From NCBI GenBank assembly GCA_937918935.1, contig CAKZSI010000039.1, forward strand, positions 42,984-106,983: a stretch of 64,000 nt of DNA. Direction: 5' to 3'. The number at the start of each line of letters is the position of its first letter. Positions within the stretch are counted from its first letter, which is position 1. The notes beneath the pieces were generated by a model. That model was not told where the DNA came from, ran no database searches, and worked only from the letters and a program-made list of their open reading frames with translations. The translations under genes and the position numbers were made by a program. This document shows, in pieces, positions 40,105 to 49,005 of this stretch. The DNA comes from an uncultured Chloroflexales bacterium. Its GTDB lineage: Bacteria; Chloroflexota; Chloroflexia; Chloroflexales; Chloroflexaceae.

Positions 40105-40199
40105 ATCCCGGGTTTCAGTCCGCCCTCGTTCGCATGAGCTGTGATTCTGCCGGAGCTCCCGCATGGGTGTGGCTGGGAGCGCTGGCGACCCACCTGCAT

Positions 40200-40216
40200 G
40201 CGGGCCGGAGGCCCGC
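40200..40216. repeat. family-4 hairpin GCGGGCC-GGA-GGCCCGC, copy 2
   Basis: Perfect 7-bp stem followed by GCTCCCGGGTTT, the same downstream block as copy 1 at 40086, 114 bp away. Confidence 0.5.
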
Positions 40217-40257
40217 GCTCCCGGGTTTGCCAGCAGTATGGGGCTATGCACTCCTGG

Positions 40258-42825
40258 TCACGGCATGCCGCGCACCAGCCTCACTGCGGCCTCGCCACGG
40301 GCGAAGGCCAGCACCAGTGGTTGCGCGCTGCCGGGGTAGGTGGCGATCGGGCCAAGCGGAAGGGCCTCGGGGCCGAGGGCCGCCAGGGCGGCAGCCTGGT
40401 CGGCGGCGCTGACGTCACCGGGCAGCAGCACCAGGGCCGGCCCGTCGCCGGAGATGGGCGCACCGGTGTACGCCTCGGGCGGCGCGCCCCAGGTCAGGAA
40501 GCGCACCGTGTCGGCGCTGAGCAATTCCTGGGGAAGCAGGACGCGCACGGCCCGCACATTAGCGTCGGCGCTTGCCGTGGGGGCCGCCGCCAGGCGCCCC
40601 ATCGCCGTCTCCACCATGTCGAACTCGTTGTAGACCCGCGGCTCCAGCCGCATCACGCCAAAGTACAGCCACACATTGAAACTGAGACTGGCCAGCAAGG
40701 CCACGGCCCAGACGACGGGGCGTCCCGGGGGGGCCAGGGCCGCCAGTCCCAGGCCGGCCAGCATGGCCGCCGGGGCCAGCGTGCCCAGGGAGCGCATCGC
40801 GTGGGGCGCGTTGCCGCTGAACACGCCGGGGATCAGGTAGATCGCCCCCAGGGCCAGGACCGCGGCCACGCCCGCGCGCCGCCGCAGCAGCGGCAGGGCC
40901 AGACCGACGCCCACGGCCAGCAACAACCCCGCCACCGGGTCGAACATCGGCGCGTCGGGCATATGGTGCCGTCCGTTGAAATCGCCGCGAACATGGAACA
41001 TGAGCAGGTACCGCTCCAGATTGCCGAGGAGCAGCCCCGCGGGCGCGCGAGTGGTCAGATTGCCGCTATCGAGAACCGAGACCCGTCCTACCCGCCGGTT
41101 GTAACCCTGCTGGTCGTTCAGAATGTACAGCGCCAGGGGAGCGACGGTCAATGCGCCCACCAGAGCCGCGACGGCCAGGCCGGGCAGCGCCCGGCGCCAG
41201 GCCATTGTCGAGGGTCCCAGGCGAATTGCCGCCACCGCCGCCAGGGCCAGGGGCGCGACGCGCCCGGTATGGTAGGTGTACACCGCGAGGCCGCCTAAGA
41301 AGCCCGCCGTCGCCAGGAACGCCATTCGGCGTGGTGCGCTGATGGCTTCCTGCGGTGGCGCGAGGCCGCGCCAGAGAAACCCCACCGCCCCCAGCACCAG
41401 CAGATGGTCGAGGGTGGCGGGAAAGGCCCAGCGGCTCATACTCAGGCTCCAGGAGGCCCAGGCGACCAGCGCCGCGGCGAAGAGCGCCGCGCGCCGGCCG
41501 ATGAGCGGACCGGCGGCCCAGAAGAGCGCCAGCGGGGTGAGGGCGCCGGCCAGGGCGCTCACCAGGCGCGCGCTCCAGGCGTGCGGGCCGAACAGGCCCA
41601 CCACCGGCGCCATCAGGTAGAAGAGCAGCGCCGGCAGGTCGGCCCCGACGACCACGTAGATGGGGCGGTAGCCCGGATCGTTCCAGATTCGCAGCGCCTG
41701 CAACCCATGGCGCGACTCATCGCGCCAGAGGCCGGCCGGCTGTCCATCGAGGTTCGCGAAACGCAAACCAATGGCCAGCAAGAAGATCAGCGCCATGGCG
41801 AGGAGCCAGCGGTTCGAGAGACGTTCTTCGACAACGGTGTCGGTGCGCCCGGCCAGCGGCGCGAGACCCGCCCACACGCCGGCGACGAGCAGAGCCATCC
41901 CCGGCAGCGGCGGCAGGCCGAAACGTATCAAGCCAGGGGCGACCAGGGCCACAGACAGGCCGGCCAGGCCCATAGCGGGGCGGCGCGCAAGGCGGGCGTG
42001 GGTGGCGGCCAGGCCGGCCCCGAGCCAGGGCCAGGCTGCCAGGAAGACGAGTGGCAGTAGCGGCCACCAGGGCCAGCCGAGGGTAGGCAGCCAGTAGGCC
42101 GACGCGGTCGGGAAAGCCATGGCCCAGCCGGCCAGCAGGGCCAGCAGCGCGCCGCACGCCAGCGCGAGGAGGTCAGGCGTCCCCAGGCGCATGAACAGCA
42201 ACCAGCCGATGAGGGGCAGGACGAGGAGGTACAGTGCCCGCACGGGAGGCAACAACGGCCCGGTCGTGGCCGGTGTGGCCCGTGCGCTGCTCAGGGCCAG
42301 GCCAAGCTCGCGGGGGTCGCCGGGGGGCGTAAAGGGGCTGGTTTGCAGCACCAGGGCGCTCTCGCCGATGGGATCGGTGGGGATGAGCAGGTGATAGCGC
42401 CGCCAGTCGCCAGCGGCCACGAAGGCGCCAGACGGCTGACCATCGCGTCGCACCTGTACCGCAACCGGGGCGGCGCCGGGAGGACGGGGCGCCGCGAGGC
42501 GCAAACTGAGGATTGCCGGGCACCCATCGAAACCAAAGAGCACGAGGGCGGAGAGGGGCTCGCTCCAGCGGTACGTGTCGGTCTCATTCCGCTCGAGACC
42601 GTGAAAGCGGACCAGCACCCGACGCGCCGCCGGATCAGCGGCGCTCAGGTCAATGCCAGGATTGGCGACCAGTGCGCCAGCCAGGAGTAAACCGAGCGTC
42701 AGCAGGGTCAGCAGCGCAGGCGCCGCCAGTCGTGCCAGGCGCGGGCAATGAGCCGTGGCGGGGCGATGGGTGGCCCTGCCGATGGCAAGCAACCTCATAC
42801 GCGGTCCGGGGTTCATGGTTGGCAT
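40258..42825 (-). CDS. GT-C-type (GT39/ArnT-like) integral membrane glycosyltransferase
   Basis: An 855-residue membrane protein. An unusual N-terminal part (about residues 25-330) has one helix, a beta-rich extracytoplasmic domain (residues about 45-155, with LSLRLAAPRPPG) and about five more helices. The second part is a PMT_2/GT39-like core: GLRFANLDGQPAGLWRDESRHGLQALRIW, holding the acidic D-E of the first outer loop, then about ten helices with LYILNDQQGYNRRVG. It ends with a soluble domain. Such enzymes move a sugar from polyprenyl phosphate to lipid, glycan or protein on the outer face. ATG 42825 is only about 3 nt from the expected transcription start (TATAAT at 42835-42840); ATG 42798 is an alternative. 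Confidence 0.75.
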   Translation of the reverse strand: MPTMNPGPRMRLLAIGRATHRPATAHCPRLARLAAPALLTLLTLGLLLAGALVANPGIDLSAADPAARRVLVRFHGLERNETDTYRWSEPLSALVLFGFDGCPAILSLRLAAPRPPGAAPVAVQVRRDGQPSGAFVAAGDWRRYHLLIPTDPIGESALVLQTSPFTPPGDPRELGLALSSARATPATTGPLLPPVRALYLLVLPLIGWLLFMRLGTPDLLALACGALLALLAGWAMAFPTASAYWLPTLGWPWWPLLPLVFLAAWPWLGAGLAATHARLARRPAMGLAGLSVALVAPGLIRFGLPPLPGMALLVAGVWAGLAPLAGRTDTVVEERLSNRWLLAMALIFLLAIGLRFANLDGQPAGLWRDESRHGLQALRIWNDPGYRPIYVVVGADLPALLFYLMAPVVGLFGPHAWSARLVSALAGALTPLALFWAAGPLIGRRAALFAAALVAWASWSLSMSRWAFPATLDHLLVLGAVGFLWRGLAPPQEAISAPRRMAFLATAGFLGGLAVYTYHTGRVAPLALAAVAAIRLGPSTMAWRRALPGLAVAALVGALTVAPLALYILNDQQGYNRRVGRVSVLDSGNLTTRAPAGLLLGNLERYLLMFHVRGDFNGRHHMPDAPMFDPVAGLLLAVGVGLALPLLRRRAGVAAVLALGAIYLIPGVFSGNAPHAMRSLGTLAPAAMLAGLGLAALAPPGRPVVWAVALLASLSFNVWLYFGVMRLEPRVYNEFDMVETAMGRLAAAPTASADANVRAVRVLLPQELLSADTVRFLTWGAPPEAYTGAPISGDGPALVLLPGDVSAADQAAALAALGPEALPLGPIATYPGSAQPLVLAFARGEAAVRLVRGMP

Positions 42826-42834
42826 AGCCGGACC

Positions 42835-42840
42835 ATTATA
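42835..42840 (-). promoter_or_regulatory. perfect -10 box close to the start codon of the GT-C gene
   Basis: TATAAT on the - strand, nine bases before the ATG at 42825, which would give a nearly leaderless message. No clear -35 is seen; the region upstream is taken up by the sigma-factor gene's 3' hairpin. Confidence 0.4.
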
Positions 42841-42853
42841 CCCTGAAGGCAAA

Positions 42854-42890
42854 GACGGCCCGGCGGGCCGTCTCTACCCGCCGGGCCGTC
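42854..42890 (-). terminator. candidate terminator of the sigma factor gene
   Basis: A perfect 14-bp stem, GACGGCCCGGCGGG (42854-42867) with its complement at 42877-42890 and a 9-nt loop, 29 bp after the sigma-factor stop codon. On the - strand it is followed by TTTGCCTTC, a weak T-run. The stem strength makes it the best terminator candidate in the window. Confidence 0.5.
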
Positions 42891-42918
42891 TCCACACCGC
42901 CGGTCATCCGAAAGGGCA

Positions 42919-44055
42919 TCAATCGAGGTAACCGCGCAACTTCTTGCCGAGATGGGGATGGCGCAGCTTACGCAGGGCGACGGCCTCGATCTGGCGAATG
43001 CGTTCGCGGGTAATGCCGAACTCAACGCCAACCTCTTCGAGGGTGCGGTAGCGCCCATCTTTGAGGCCATAGCGCAACTGAATGATCTTGCGCTCGCGTT
43101 CGGGGAGCTTCTGGAGCACCTCTTCGATCTGTTCGCGAAGCATCGCGGCGGCGGCGGCCTCAGCGGGAGTTGAGATGCGTTCGTCCTCGATAAAATCGCC
43201 CATGCGGCCCTCGCCCTCCTGGCCCACCGGCATTTCGAGCGAGAGGGGATGCATACTCGCCTCGAGGGTGCGCCGCACCTTGCCGGCGCTGATACCCATC
43301 GCCTCGGCAATCTCTTCGGGCGTCGGCTCGCGCTGCATCGACTGCTGGAGCTTGTGGCTGGTGCGCTTCACCTGGCTGATCGCTTCGCCCATATGTACGG
43401 GGAGGCGAATGGTGCGGCTCTGGTCGGCGATGGCGCGAGTAATGGCCTGGCGGATCCACCAGGTGGCATAGGTGCTGAACTTGTGGCCCTTCTTATAATC
43501 GAACTTCTCAACCGCGCGCATCAGGCCAATATTACCTTCCTGGACCAGATCCATCATCGTCAGGCCGTAGGAGGTGTACTTCTTGGCGATCGAGACCACC
43601 AGACGCAGATTGGCCTGGATCAAATGCTGGCGCGCCTCCTGGCCCCTGGCGAAGGCCCGTTCGAGGACGGCCTTCTCGTGACCATGCTCATACTCCTCAC
43701 GTTCGAGCCGCTGGCGAGCCAGATCGCCCGCTTCCATCGCCTGGGCCAGTTCGACCTCCTGCTCCGCGGTCAGCAGGGGCACCTGGCCGATCTCCTGGAG
43801 GTACATCCGCACCGGGTCATCAAAGGCGATCTCGGCGAGATCGGGCAGTTCACTCAGCGCTTCCTCTTCCCCGTGGCCGGAGTTCTGCTCAAGGTCGGTG
43901 GCCGACTCAACCACCTTGATACCCTCTGCCTGCAGGCGAGCATAGAGTTGATCAACCTCGGCGACATGCAGTTCCGGTTGCGGATAGGCCTCAAGAATAT
44001 CGCCGTAGGTCACAAAGCCACGCTGCCGCGCCAGCTCAAGCAACTGCTCACTCAT
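42919..44055 (-). CDS. rpoD: principal RNA polymerase sigma factor (sigma-70, RpoD/SigA)
   Basis: A 378-residue group 1 sigma factor. Region 1.1 is present ([20 protein letters not shown]), then region 1.2 ([30 protein letters not shown]), a short spacer, region 2 ([61 protein letters not shown] as successive blocks), region 3 and region 4 with the [28 protein letters not shown]. The start at 44055 has CAGGAG; an in-frame ATG at 44097 with GAGGACGAGG is a good alternative adding 14 residues. It directs housekeeping transcription, matching the TTGACA/TATAAT-like promoters seen here. A strong promoter lies about 375 bp upstream. Confidence 0.95.
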   Translation of the reverse strand: MSEQLLELARQRGFVTYGDILEAYPQPELHVAEVDQLYARLQAEGIKVVESATDLEQNSGHGEEEALSELPDLAEIAFDDPVRMYLQEIGQVPLLTAEQEVELAQAMEAGDLARQRLEREEYEHGHEKAVLERAFARGQEARQHLIQANLRLVVSIAKKYTSYGLTMMDLVQEGNIGLMRAVEKFDYKKGHKFSTYATWWIRQAITRAIADQSRTIRLPVHMGEAISQVKRTSHKLQQSMQREPTPEEIAEAMGISAGKVRRTLEASMHPLSLEMPVGQEGEGRMGDFIEDERISTPAEAAAAAMLREQIEEVLQKLPERERKIIQLRYGLKDGRYRTLEEVGVEFGITRERIRQIEAVALRKLRHPHLGKKLRGYLD

Positions 44056-44434
44056 CGGCCCCGACTCCTGTGTGGATGCATGATTCTGCGGTACCATCCT
44101 CGTCCTCAGGCACGCCTGACGGCCCTGCGCCGCGCCACGGTGCAATTAACATAATACACCCATTGTCAAGCGTTTCCTGCCTTTTCCATTGAATACAATG
44201 GTCTGCTGCTTGCCAAAACTCGCTACTCTGTCCTTGGGGATACGAATATCCTGGGTAGCGAACCATGGGAACGTAATAGGGCCGGAGCGGGTTCTGGATC
44301 GCTCAGGCCCTTCGCGCCAACCGGGTGTGTCGTTGCTGGCAAGAAGATGGGGCCGAGCCTGACAACTCAAACCCCATTTCGATTCACACCTTGGAGGGAC
44401 GCGAACATGGCACCCCATTCACTTTGCCGCTGTT

Positions 44435-44464
44435 ACTATAGCATTATGCAACGGTTAAAGTCAA
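44435..44464 (-). promoter_or_regulatory. candidate promoter of the sigma factor gene
   Basis: TTGACT (44464-44459) and TATAGT (44440-44435) with an 18-bp spacer and a TGC extension. The implied leader is about 330-375 nt (44056-44428). The leader is relatively A+T-rich, contains a CCATTG-TATT-CAATGG inverted repeat (44186-44201) and no supported gene. Confidence 0.5.
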
Positions 44465-44555
44465 CCCCTCTCCGGTGAAGAAACAGCCAGATTAACGCAC
44501 TGCGGCGCAGCAGTACGTGTGTTCACAATTCGGGGCGCCTTCGGGCAAGGTGGAA

Positions 44556-44586
44556 GGGTATCGGGAACCCTGGTTTCCCCATACCC
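44556..44586. repeat. family-2 palindrome, copy 9
   Basis: Core region GGGAACCCTGGTTTCCCC with outer arms GGGTA (44556-44560) and TACCC (44582-44586). It lies upstream of the oxidoreductase gene at 44650. Confidence 0.55.
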
Positions 44587-44602
44587 CTCTGTCGTTTCGG
44601 GG

Positions 44603-44608
44603 TACAAT
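44603..44608 (+). promoter_or_regulatory. candidate -10 box (TACAAT)
   Basis: TACAAT 41 bp before the ATG at 44650; no convincing -35 and no TGn extension. Confidence 0.3.
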
Positions 44609-44649
44609 ACAGCACGTTCATCGCTCAAGACCGGGTGGAGGTAGCGGCA

Positions 44650-45042
44650 ATGCTTTTGACGGAGCGGCAACGGGAGTTTCTCGAGGGACGGCACTACGCG
44701 GTCATCGGCACGCTCAACGCCGATGGCAGCATTCACCAGACGGTCGTCTGGTATTTGCTGGAGGGGGAGCAGATCCGCTTCAGTATTGGCGCCGAGAGTG
44801 TCAAGGCACGCAATCTGCGCCGCAATCCGACCATCGCGGTGACGATCGAAGATGGGGTGCGCTACCTTTCGCTGAGCGGGATTGCCGTGGTTGAACCGGC
44901 AGACCCGGAGTTGCGCCGCCGGCTGGCGCTGCGCTACCTTGGCCCGGAACGGGTGGAGGAGTGGCTGGCCCGGCGCCCCGATGCCCCGCGCGCCTCGGTG
45001 CGCGTGACGGTACGGCGAGTGCACGGGCAGGGCGTAGCTTAG
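44650..45042 (+). CDS. PPOX-class flavin/F420-dependent oxidoreductase
   Basis: A 130-residue split-barrel protein of the pyridoxamine-phosphate-oxidase-like group (Rv1155-like). It has LEGRHYAVIGTLNADGSIHQTVVWYLLEGEQIRFSI, the beta-barrel core where flavin binds, SVKARNLRRNPTIAVTI and SGIAVVEP. Small members bind FMN or F420 and reduce diverse substrates. GGAGG lies ten bases before the ATG; a GTG at 44635 is in frame. It is followed 118 bp later by the P-type ATPase gene on the same strand. Confidence 0.8.
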   Translation: MLLTERQREFLEGRHYAVIGTLNADGSIHQTVVWYLLEGEQIRFSIGAESVKARNLRRNPTIAVTIEDGVRYLSLSGIAVVEPADPELRRRLALRYLGPERVEEWLARRPDAPRASVRVTVRRVHGQGVA

Positions 45043-45160
45043 GGCGATTGATTGAGGGACATACGTCCATCCCTCTCCCGGCATGCCCTGCGTTGAGCCT
45101 GAACAACTCGTCGAGGTGAGGTGCTGGTGTCGTACCGGCCCGTCAAGGCAGAGCCGAGAG

Positions 45161-47965
45161 ATGATTACGACCGAAGAACTGGAACGGGTCTATCAGCGCC
45201 CGGTGGCCGATGTGCTCGCGGCGCTAGGGGTTGACCCCGCGCGTGGGTTGGACAGCGCCGAGGCCCGGGCGCGTCTCGAGCGCTACGGGCGTAATGAGGT
45301 GCCCGAGGCTCCGCCACCTCCCCTCTGGCTGCGTTTTCTGGGCCAGTTTCGTGATCCGCTGACCGGGCTGCTGCTAGCGGCCACGCTGATTTCGTTTGTG
45401 GTCTGGCTCATCGAGCGGGCCGATCCGCTCCCCTTCGAGGCCCTGACCATCCTGGCCATTGTGCTGCTAAACGGCGTGCTCGGCTTCGTGCAGGAGAGCC
45501 GCGCCGAGCACGCCGTGGCGGCCCTTCGCGCCATGGCCGCGCCCCACGCCCGTGTGCTGCGCGATGGGCGCCCGCAAACCATCCTCGCCGCCGAGGTGAC
45601 CCCGGGCGATATTCTGCTGATCGAAGAGGGCGATACCGTGCCTGCCGACGCGCGGCTCATTGAGTCGATTGCCCTGCGGGTTGCCGAGGCCGTGTTGACC
45701 GGCGAGAGCGCCAGCGTCAGCAAGGACAGCGCCCCCATCGCTGCCGAGGTTACCATCCCCGACCGCCACAATATGCTCTTTAGCGGCACAGCGGTGGCTT
45801 CGGGCCGGGGTCGCGCCGTGGTGACTGCCACGGGCCCGCGCAGCGAGATCGGCAAGATCGCCGGGACCCTGCAACAAACCGAGAGTGAGCCAACGCCGTT
45901 GCAGAAGGAACTGGCCCGGGTGGGCCGCTTCCTCGGCGGCGCAGTCGTCATCATCGCCGTGGTCATGAGCGTGACGTTGATCCTGGTCAGCGGCGCCCGG
46001 CGCCTGAGCGACCTGGTGGATGTGCTGATCCTGGGGGTCAGCCTGGCGGTTGCGGCTGTCCCCGAGGGTCTGACCGCGATCACCACCATTGTGCTCTCCC
46101 TCGGTATGCAGCGCATGGCCCGGCGCAATGTGATCGTCCGCACGCTTTCGTCAGTCGAAACGCTTGGCTCAACCACGGTGATCTGCACGGATAAAACCGG
46201 CACGCTTACGCGCAACGAGATGACCGTGCGGGCGATAGTAACCCCCAGCGGCCGGGTGGATCTCGCCAGCGAAGGCGAGGGACCGGAGGGAACGCTGAAA
46301 ATGGACGGCCGACCCGTGACCGATGTGGCATGGCGCGAGGAGGTGCGGAAGGCGTTGCGCGCAGCCCACATGGCCAACAATGCGCGGCTGGTTGAAGAGA
46401 ACGGGCGCTATAGCATCCGGGGTGATCCGACCGAGGGCGCCTTGCTCATAGCGGCGCACCGGGTGGGCCTGACCGATGCGGAACTGGACGAGCGTTTTCC
46501 GCGGGTGGCCGAAGTGCCCTTCACCTCCGAGCGCAAGTTGATGAGTACGGCGCACGTTGATCAGGAGAAGGAGCGGTTGATCATCTTCACCAAAGGCGCG
46601 CCCGATATTCTCCTGGCCCGCTGCGACTACGAACGTGTCGGCCTCGACGGGGAGGTGCGTCCGCTGACCGCGGAGCGCCGGCGCGAAATCCTGGCCTGTG
46701 TCGAGGAACTGGCCGACCAGGCCCTCCGCACCCTCGGGGTGGCCTACCGCACCCTGGCCCGCGACGCGGCCAGCGGCCAACTGAGCGAGGAGGTCGAGCA
46801 GTCCCTGGTCTTCCTGGGCGTGCTGGGGCTGATTGACCCGCTGCGCCCCGAGGCGCGCCCATCCGTGGCGCAGGCGAAACGGGCGGGCATCCGTCCGATT
46901 ATGATCACCGGCGACCACCCGCGCACCGCCGCCGCAATCGCCACCGAGGCGGGCATCGGCGCGCCCGGACAGCCCGCCGTGACCGGCGGCGCCCTGCAGC
47001 AGATGGACGACACCGAGTTGCGGCGCGTCCTGGGCGAGTGTTCGGTCTATGCGCGGGTGGCGCCCGAGCACAAATTACGCCTGGTGCGGGCGCTCAAGGC
47101 CGACGGGGCGATTGTGGCCATGACCGGCGACGGGGTCAACGACGCCCCGGCGCTTAAGGTGGCGGACATCGGCGTGGCCATGGGCATCACCGGCACCGAT
47201 GTGAGCAAGGGCGCCGCGGATATGATCCTCGCCGATGACAATTTCGCCTCGATCGTCGCGGCGGTGGAGGAGGGCCGCTCGATCTTTGCCAATATTCAAA
47301 AGTTTCTGCGCTACCTGCTTTCCTCAAACATCGGCGAAGTATTGACGATGTTCGGCGGAGTGACCCTGGCGTCCCTGATCGGGCTGAGGCCACCCGAAGG
47401 AGGCGGGCTGGTGGCGCCCCTGCTGGCCACGCAGATCCTCTGGATCAACCTGTTGACCGACGCCGCGCCGGCCCTGGCCCTGGGTCTCGAACCGGCCGAC
47501 CCGCAGGTAATGGAGCGCCCTCCGCGCGATCCGCGCGCCCCGGTCATCACCGGCCAGATGTGGTTCACTATCTTTTTCGTAGGCTTGATTATGGCCACCG
47601 GCACCCTGGCAGTGATGGACTGGGCCTTGCCCGGCGGTCTGATTGCCGGGACAGGGGATCTGGCCTATGCCCAGACGATGGCCTTCACCACCCTGGTGTT
47701 GTTCCAGTTGTTCAACGTGCTCAATGCCCGCTCGGATGAGCGGAGCGCGTTTTACCGGCTGTTCGGCAACCCCTGGTTGTGGGGCGCAGTGGCGCTGTCG
47801 TTTGCGCTGCAGGCGCTGGTGGTCTACCTGCCCGGGTTGCAGCGGGCCTTCAGTACCGTGCCGCTGAGCCTGAGCGACTGGTTGATCTGCCTGGGAGTTG
47901 CCAGCAGCGTGCTCTGGCTGGTGGAGGCGCGCAAGCTCATCGAGGAGCTTCAACGGCGAGGGTAG
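45161..47965 (+). CDS. P-type cation-transporting ATPase, Ca2+ (type IIA) class
   Basis: A 934-residue pump of full length. Order: N-terminal cation-ATPase domain, TM1-2, actuator domain with TGESASVSKD, TM3-4 with AVAAVPEGLTAI, phosphorylation loop DKTGTLTRNE (Asp344), nucleotide-binding domain, MITGDHPRTA, hinge TGDGVNDAPALKVADIGVAMG, and six C-terminal helices. Residues that bind Ca2+ in SERCA are kept: PEGL in M4, SNIGEV in M5 and the N and D of LWINLLTDAAPALALG in M6, so Ca2+ export is likely (Mn2+ also possible). It ends in a 29-bp overlap with the convergent hydrolase gene. Confidence 0.9.
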   Translation: MITTEELERVYQRPVADVLAALGVDPARGLDSAEARARLERYGRNEVPEAPPPPLWLRFLGQFRDPLTGLLLAATLISFVVWLIERADPLPFEALTILAIVLLNGVLGFVQESRAEHAVAALRAMAAPHARVLRDGRPQTILAAEVTPGDILLIEEGDTVPADARLIESIALRVAEAVLTGESASVSKDSAPIAAEVTIPDRHNMLFSGTAVASGRGRAVVTATGPRSEIGKIAGTLQQTESEPTPLQKELARVGRFLGGAVVIIAVVMSVTLILVSGARRLSDLVDVLILGVSLAVAAVPEGLTAITTIVLSLGMQRMARRNVIVRTLSSVETLGSTTVICTDKTGTLTRNEMTVRAIVTPSGRVDLASEGEGPEGTLKMDGRPVTDVAWREEVRKALRAAHMANNARLVEENGRYSIRGDPTEGALLIAAHRVGLTDAELDERFPRVAEVPFTSERKLMSTAHVDQEKERLIIFTKGAPDILLARCDYERVGLDGEVRPLTAERRREILACVEELADQALRTLGVAYRTLARDAASGQLSEEVEQSLVFLGVLGLIDPLRPEARPSVAQAKRAGIRPIMITGDHPRTAAAIATEAGIGAPGQPAVTGGALQQMDDTELRRVLGECSVYARVAPEHKLRLVRALKADGAIVAMTGDGVNDAPALKVADIGVAMGITGTDVSKGAADMILADDNFASIVAAVEEGRSIFANIQKFLRYLLSSNIGEVLTMFGGVTLASLIGLRPPEGGGLVAPLLATQILWINLLTDAAPALALGLEPADPQVMERPPRDPRAPVITGQMWFTIFFVGLIMATGTLAVMDWALPGGLIAGTGDLAYAQTMAFTTLVLFQLFNVLNARSDERSAFYRLFGNPWLWGAVALSFALQALVVYLPGLQRAFSTVPLSLSDWLICLGVASSVLWLVEARKLIEELQRRG

Positions 47966-48794
47966 CGCGCTCGACAGCGGCGAGGAAGCCGAGGAGCAGG
48001 CCGTGAAAGGCGCGCGCCGCCTCGATCTGCGGGAAGTGGCCGCAGCGTGGAAACACCACCAGGCGCGCGCCGGGAATGGCCAGCGCCCGCTGGCTGGTCT
48101 CCAGGGGAAAGACCCGATCGTTTTCACCCCAGACCAGCAGGGTAGGCACGCGCAGTTCGCCCAGGCGATCGCGCAGGCCGGTGCGCCCCAGGTCGGTGGC
48201 ATCGTAGCGACGGCTGAGGGCAGTCAGGGCGCGGCGGTTATCGGCGCCGATCAGGGCCGCCCGGCCCCGTTCGAGGATCTCGGCGGTCACGTGGTGTTCG
48301 GGGGCGTAGAAGGCGGCGCTGAGCATGGCTCGCACCACTGCCGGCTGCGCGGAGAGCCACAGTAGCCCCGGACCAACCAGGGGCCAGCCACCGACCCGCG
48401 TCAGCGGCGAGGGTTCACTGAAGCCGTCGCTATCTACGAGGGTAAGGCTGCGCACGGCGGAGGGGTGTAGCAGGGTCGTGGCAATGGCGTATTTGCCTCC
48501 CATCGAGTGGGCCACTATGTGCGCCGCTCCAGCCCCGAGATCTTCAATCAGCCGGGCGTAGAGGCGGGCCGACAGTTCCAGCGAGTAGGGCGCGTCGGCG
48601 GGTTTGTCGGAGCGCCCGAAGCCCAGCCCATCAACGGCGATGGCGCGGTACCCTGCACGCGCCAGCAGCCGGCCCGTCGGGCGCCAGTCCTCGGATGAGC
48701 CGGCAAAGCCGTGGAGCAACAGTACGGCAGGGCCGTGACCGGCTTCGAGCAGGTGCAGCCGGTAGCCGTCAATGGTGATTGTGTGGCTGTGCAT
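47937..48794 (-). CDS. alpha/beta hydrolase
   Basis: A 285-residue alpha/beta hydrolase_1 protein. It has the oxyanion region LLLHGFAGSSEDWR, VDGLGFGRSDKP, the nucleophile AHSMGGKYA, the acid in LLVWGENDRVFP and the catalytic His in FPRCGHFPQIEA: a complete Ser-Asp-His set. The fold includes haloperoxidase-like, C-C hydrolase and esterase members; substrate is not deducible. Its last 29 bp overlap the end of the P-type ATPase gene on the other strand, leaving no room for a terminator. The region upstream, to the divergent gene at 49006, is repeat-filled. Confidence 0.8.
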   Translation of the reverse strand: MHSHTITIDGYRLHLLEAGHGPAVLLLHGFAGSSEDWRPTGRLLARAGYRAIAVDGLGFGRSDKPADAPYSLELSARLYARLIEDLGAGAAHIVAHSMGGKYAIATTLLHPSAVRSLTLVDSDGFSEPSPLTRVGGWPLVGPGLLWLSAQPAVVRAMLSAAFYAPEHHVTAEILERGRAALIGADNRRALTALSRRYDATDLGRTGLRDRLGELRVPTLLVWGENDRVFPLETSQRALAIPGARLVVFPRCGHFPQIEAARAFHGLLLGFLAAVERATLAVEAPR

Positions 48795-48939
48795 GGGTAA
48801 AGGCTTCGCCCTCCGGGGGTTGGTTTGATCTCACTGATGGGATTGTACCAGATGCTCCTGGGGCTTCGCCTCCCAACATCGGGACGAAACGAGGAGTTCC
48901 TGAGAGGGTGTAGTCCTCCCAGACTCTCCCCTCAGGCAG

Positions 48940-48970
48940 GAGCGTGGAGAAACCAGATTTCCCCATGCTC
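48940..48970. repeat. family-2 palindrome, copy 10
   Basis: Core GAGAAACCAGATTTCCCC with outer arms GAGC (48940-48943) and GCTC (48967-48970). A degenerate family-1 repeat lies just to its left (about 48893-48930), in the divergent gap 48795-49005. Confidence 0.5.
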
Positions 48971-48986
48971 GCCACAGATTCGCCTG

Positions 48987-48995
48987 TGCTACAAT
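48987..48995 (+). promoter_or_regulatory. extended -10 promoter giving a near-leaderless transcript
   Basis: TGCTACAAT, ten bases before the ATG at 49006; shares CCTGTGCTACAnTGG with the promoter at 19826. No -35 is evident. Confidence 0.45.
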
Positions 48996-49005
48996 GGTCG
49001 TCATA

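Noticed and set aside
39942..40412. Open frame on the + strand in the gap after the Liv operon promoter
   Set aside because: It crosses the promoter-distal repeats and runs into the antisense of the GT-C gene; composition is Arg/Ala/Gly-rich without any domain.
44146..44418. 90-codon open frame in the sigma-factor leader
   Set aside because: It starts close to the predicted transcription start, but the translation shows no family or compositional sign of a protein; probably chance.
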